The notes below the pieces were generated by a model. The model searched no databases and was not told where the DNA came from. It saw only the letters and a program-made list of their open reading frames with translations. Positions 62,250-64,000 of a stretch of 64,000 bases of DNA are shown here, in pieces (positions within the stretch are counted from its first letter, which is position 1; each line of letters starts with the position of its first letter). The position numbers and the translations under genes are program-made. The DNA comes from Crossiella sp. CA-258035 (GTDB lineage: Bacteria; Actinomycetota; Actinomycetes; Mycobacteriales; Pseudonocardiaceae), in assembly GCF_030064675.1 (NCBI RefSeq), contig NZ_CP116413.1:529001-593000 (forward strand), read 5' to 3'.

Positions 62250-62903
62250 ATGCCGGACGCCAACATCACACTCCCGGCGATGAGAGTGTCGTACGAGGCA
62301 GGGGCCTTGGACGAGACCTCGCTCGCCGGTACCTGGCACGAGCAGCTCCAGTTGTGGCTGAACGACGCGATCGGCGCGGGACTGCCCGAGCCGAACGCGA
62401 TGATCCTGGCGACATCGGACACCGAGGGCCGGCCGTCCTCACGCACCGTGTTGGCCAAGGGGCTTGATACACGCGGACTGGTGTTCTTCACCAACTACAC
62501 CTCCACCAAGAGTCACGATCTGCTGGCGACGCGGTTCGCATCCGCGACTTTTCCCTGGTTCGCCATGCAGCGGCAGGCCACCGTGCGGGGCGCGGTGGAG
62601 CGGGTCAACGCGGCGGAGACCGCGGAGTACTGGAACTCGCGGCCCAGGGGCTCGCAGCTGAGCGCGTGGGCTTCGCCGCAGTCGCGGGTGGTCAACGACC
62701 GGCACGCGCTGGAGAACGCGCTGAACATGGCCAAGCGCCGGTTCGCCGACGCCGAGCAGATCCCGGTGCCGCCGCACTGGGGCGGCTGGCGGATCCGGCC
62801 GGAGATGGTCGAGTTCTGGCAGGGCCGCAAGGACCGGATGCACGACCGGCTGCGCTTCCGGGCCAGCCGCGACGGGTGGCAGGTAGAGCGCCTCGCCCCC
62901 TGA
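62250..62903 (+). CDS. pdxH: Pyridoxamine 5'-phosphate oxidase
   Basis: 217 residues from the ATG at 62250, with GGGGAGGAG upstream; longer frames lack this site. FMN-dependent oxidation of pyridoxamine/pyridoxine phosphate to PLP. Motifs: PNAMILATSDTEGRPSSRTVLAKG, FFTNYTSTKSHDLLATRFASATFPW, RQATVRGAVERV, YWNSRPRGSQLSAWASPQS and the C-terminal signature PHWGGWRIRPEMVEFWQG plus MHDRLRFRA. All FMN and substrate positions look intact. The PLP product serves SerC, encoded nearby, a modest functional link. Confidence 0.96.
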   Translation: MPDANITLPAMRVSYEAGALDETSLAGTWHEQLQLWLNDAIGAGLPEPNAMILATSDTEGRPSSRTVLAKGLDTRGLVFFTNYTSTKSHDLLATRFASATFPWFAMQRQATVRGAVERVNAAETAEYWNSRPRGSQLSAWASPQSRVVNDRHALENALNMAKRRFADAEQIPVPPHWGGWRIRPEMVEFWQGRKDRMHDRLRFRASRDGWQVERLAP

Positions 62904-62958
62904 GCGGTACCGGACAAACGCATTCCCTTAGCCACGCTAACGGCCTAACATCCGACGG

Positions 62959-64000
62959 GTGACTGGGGACCCCGATGCCGTGCGCGTCGACGCCGAGAAG
63001 CCGCCCAGACCTGGCCTCCGGGCCAGGCTGGGGCGCATCCTGCTGGACACCCGCCCACTGAAGATCCTGGCCTACCGGCGGTTGTGGCTCTCCAGCACGA
63101 TCACCGTGATCGGCTCCCAGCTCAGCACGGTCGCCGTGCCCAAGCAGCTGTTCGACCTGACCGGCTCGTCCGCCTACGTCGGACTGGCCGGTCTTTTCGG
63201 TGTGGTGCCTTTGATCGTCTTCGGCATCTGGGGCGGCGCGGTCGCCGACACGGTGGACCGGCGGAAGCTGTTGCTGGTCACCAACACCGGTATCGCGGTC
63301 ACCGCGCTGCTGCTGTGGGCGCAGGCGGCCACCGGCATCGGCTCGGTGTGGACGGTGCTCAGCCTGTTCGCGGTGCAGCAGGCCTTCTTCGCGATGAACA
63401 TGCCCGCGCGCAGTGCCGCGATCGCCCGCCTGGTGCCGCTGGACCAGCTGCCGGCCGCGCAGGCGCTGGGCTCCACCGTGTTCATGTTCGCCGCGGTGTT
63501 CGGGCCGCTGGCCGCCGGCTCGTTGATCGCGGTGCTCGGCCTGCCCACGCTGTACCTGATCGACGCGATCGCGTTGTGCGCCACGCTCTGGGCGGTGTGG
63601 AAGCTGCCCCCGCTGCCGCCGCTGAACGGGCCGTCCCGCCGGGCCGGGCTGGGCGATGTGGTGGACGGCTTCCGCAACCTCATCGGGCAGAAGGTGCTTT
63701 TGGCCTCCTTCCTGCTGGACATCATCGCGATGGTGGCCGGCATGCCGCGCGCGCTGTACCCGGAGATGGCGGTGCGCACCTTCGGCGATCCCGAGGGCGG
63801 CGGCTTCGCGCTGGGCTGGCTGTACGCGGCGATGCCGTTGGGGGCGCTGCTCTTCGGCCTGTTCTCCGGCTGGAGCTCACGGGTCTCCCGGCACGGCGTG
63901 GCGCTGACCTTCGCGATCATCGGCTGGGGCCTGAGCATCATCGGGCTGGGCCTGGCCACCGAGCTGTGGGTGGCGGTGCTGTTCCTGGCGCTGGGCGGCG
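62959..64000 (+). CDS. MFS transporter, cut by the window end
   Basis: The frame opens at the GTG at 62959 and continues without a stop for at least 347 codons to the end of the window. A basic N-terminus (KPPRPGLRARLGRILLDTRPLKILAYRRLWLSS) leads into transmembrane helices with the motif-A loop GGAVADTVDRRKLLLVTN and later NMPARSAAIARLVPLDQLPAAQALGS, typical of the Enterobactin-exporter/TET-like MFS group. A TAACAT hexamer at 62946-62951 could be its -10 element, giving a very short leader. It is unlinked in strand-specific fashion from any visible regulator. Confidence 0.85.
   Translation, partial: MTGDPDAVRVDAEKPPRPGLRARLGRILLDTRPLKILAYRRLWLSSTITVIGSQLSTVAVPKQLFDLTGSSAYVGLAGLFGVVPLIVFGIWGGAVADTVDRRKLLLVTNTGIAVTALLLWAQAATGIGSVWTVLSLFAVQQAFFAMNMPARSAAIARLVPLDQLPAAQALGSTVFMFAAVFGPLAAGSLIAVLGLPTLYLIDAIALCATLWAVWKLPPLPPLNGPSRRAGLGDVVDGFRNLIGQKVLLASFLLDIIAMVAGMPRALYPEMAVRTFGDPEGGGFALGWLYAAMPLGALLFGLFSGWSSRVSRHGVALTFAIIGWGLSIIGLGLATELWVAVLFLALGG

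Overview
This is a high-GC actinomycete chromosome segment, most likely from Pseudonocardiaceae (Amycolatopsis, Saccharothrix or Crossiella type). The evidence is very high third-position GC, frequent GTG starts, a conservon, an AfsR/SARP-type regulator, a few rare TTA codons, an SSI-type protease inhibitor, LAxTG sorting signals and mycobacterial-type housekeeping genes. I recognise 58 protein genes, two of them cut by the window edges, two riboswitches, and no rRNA, tRNA, CRISPR array, insertion sequence or prophage.

The backbone follows the order I recall for Mycobacterium tuberculosis Rv0862c to Rv0889c. It comprises the helicase-associated protein, a small partner protein, moaC, mog and moaE (fused here), rpfA, moaD, moaA, cspB, a DUF2771 lipoprotein, an MFS protein, DUF3027, DUF2530, MarR, a SpoU methyltransferase, DUF2537, sepH, serC and citA. 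Lineage-specific blocks are inserted between these anchors.

Layout: 1-2.7 kb, conservon cvnABCD. 2.7-6.3 kb, a Gly/Asp repeat secreted protein and the helicase-associated pair. 6.4-16.1 kb, malic enzyme and molybdenum cofactor genes around a c-di-AMP riboswitch-rpfA unit, a phosphodiesterase and an AfsR-like regulator. 16.2-26 kb, accessory genes: MarR, HAD, acyl-CoA synthetase, protease inhibitor, PhzF, oxidoreductase, XRE/SRPBCC, TetR plus R2-like oxidase, HAD. 26.1-35.3 kb, cspB, lipoproteins, MFS, DUF3027, a sacsin-like ATPase and a purine permease. 35.4-39.6 kb, a membrane protein/heme-oxygenase-fold pair and a large copper-radical oxidase with two lectin domains. 39.8-42.4 kb, MarR, MFS and sodA. 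42.4-53.6 kb, metal and tetrapyrrole uptake: a B12 riboswitch with btuFCD, an XRE/FhuF-like pair, and an iron-boxed heme-uptake locus. 53.7-64 kb, ABC-F protein, glutamate-cysteine ligase family protein, SpoU, DUF2537, sepH, serC, citA, pdxH and an MFS gene running off the end.

The most interesting region is the heme locus at 47.0-53.6 kb. A bidirectional iron-repressor box separates two transcription units. They encode hmuTUV, three proteins sharing a four-cysteine Ig-like (neocarzinostatin-like) domain, and a beta-propeller; two of these proteins carry LAxTG wall-sorting signals. A second iron box at 41.57 kb overlaps a good promoter followed 50 bases later by a strong hairpin terminator, which looks like an iron-regulated small RNA gene. 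Other signals are a pair of long related inverted-repeat elements (7.86 and 19.3 kb), one spanning both stop codons of a convergent gene pair, and a recurring palindrome GTCCACWGTGGAC that is embedded in coding sequence as Ser-Thr-Val-Asp.
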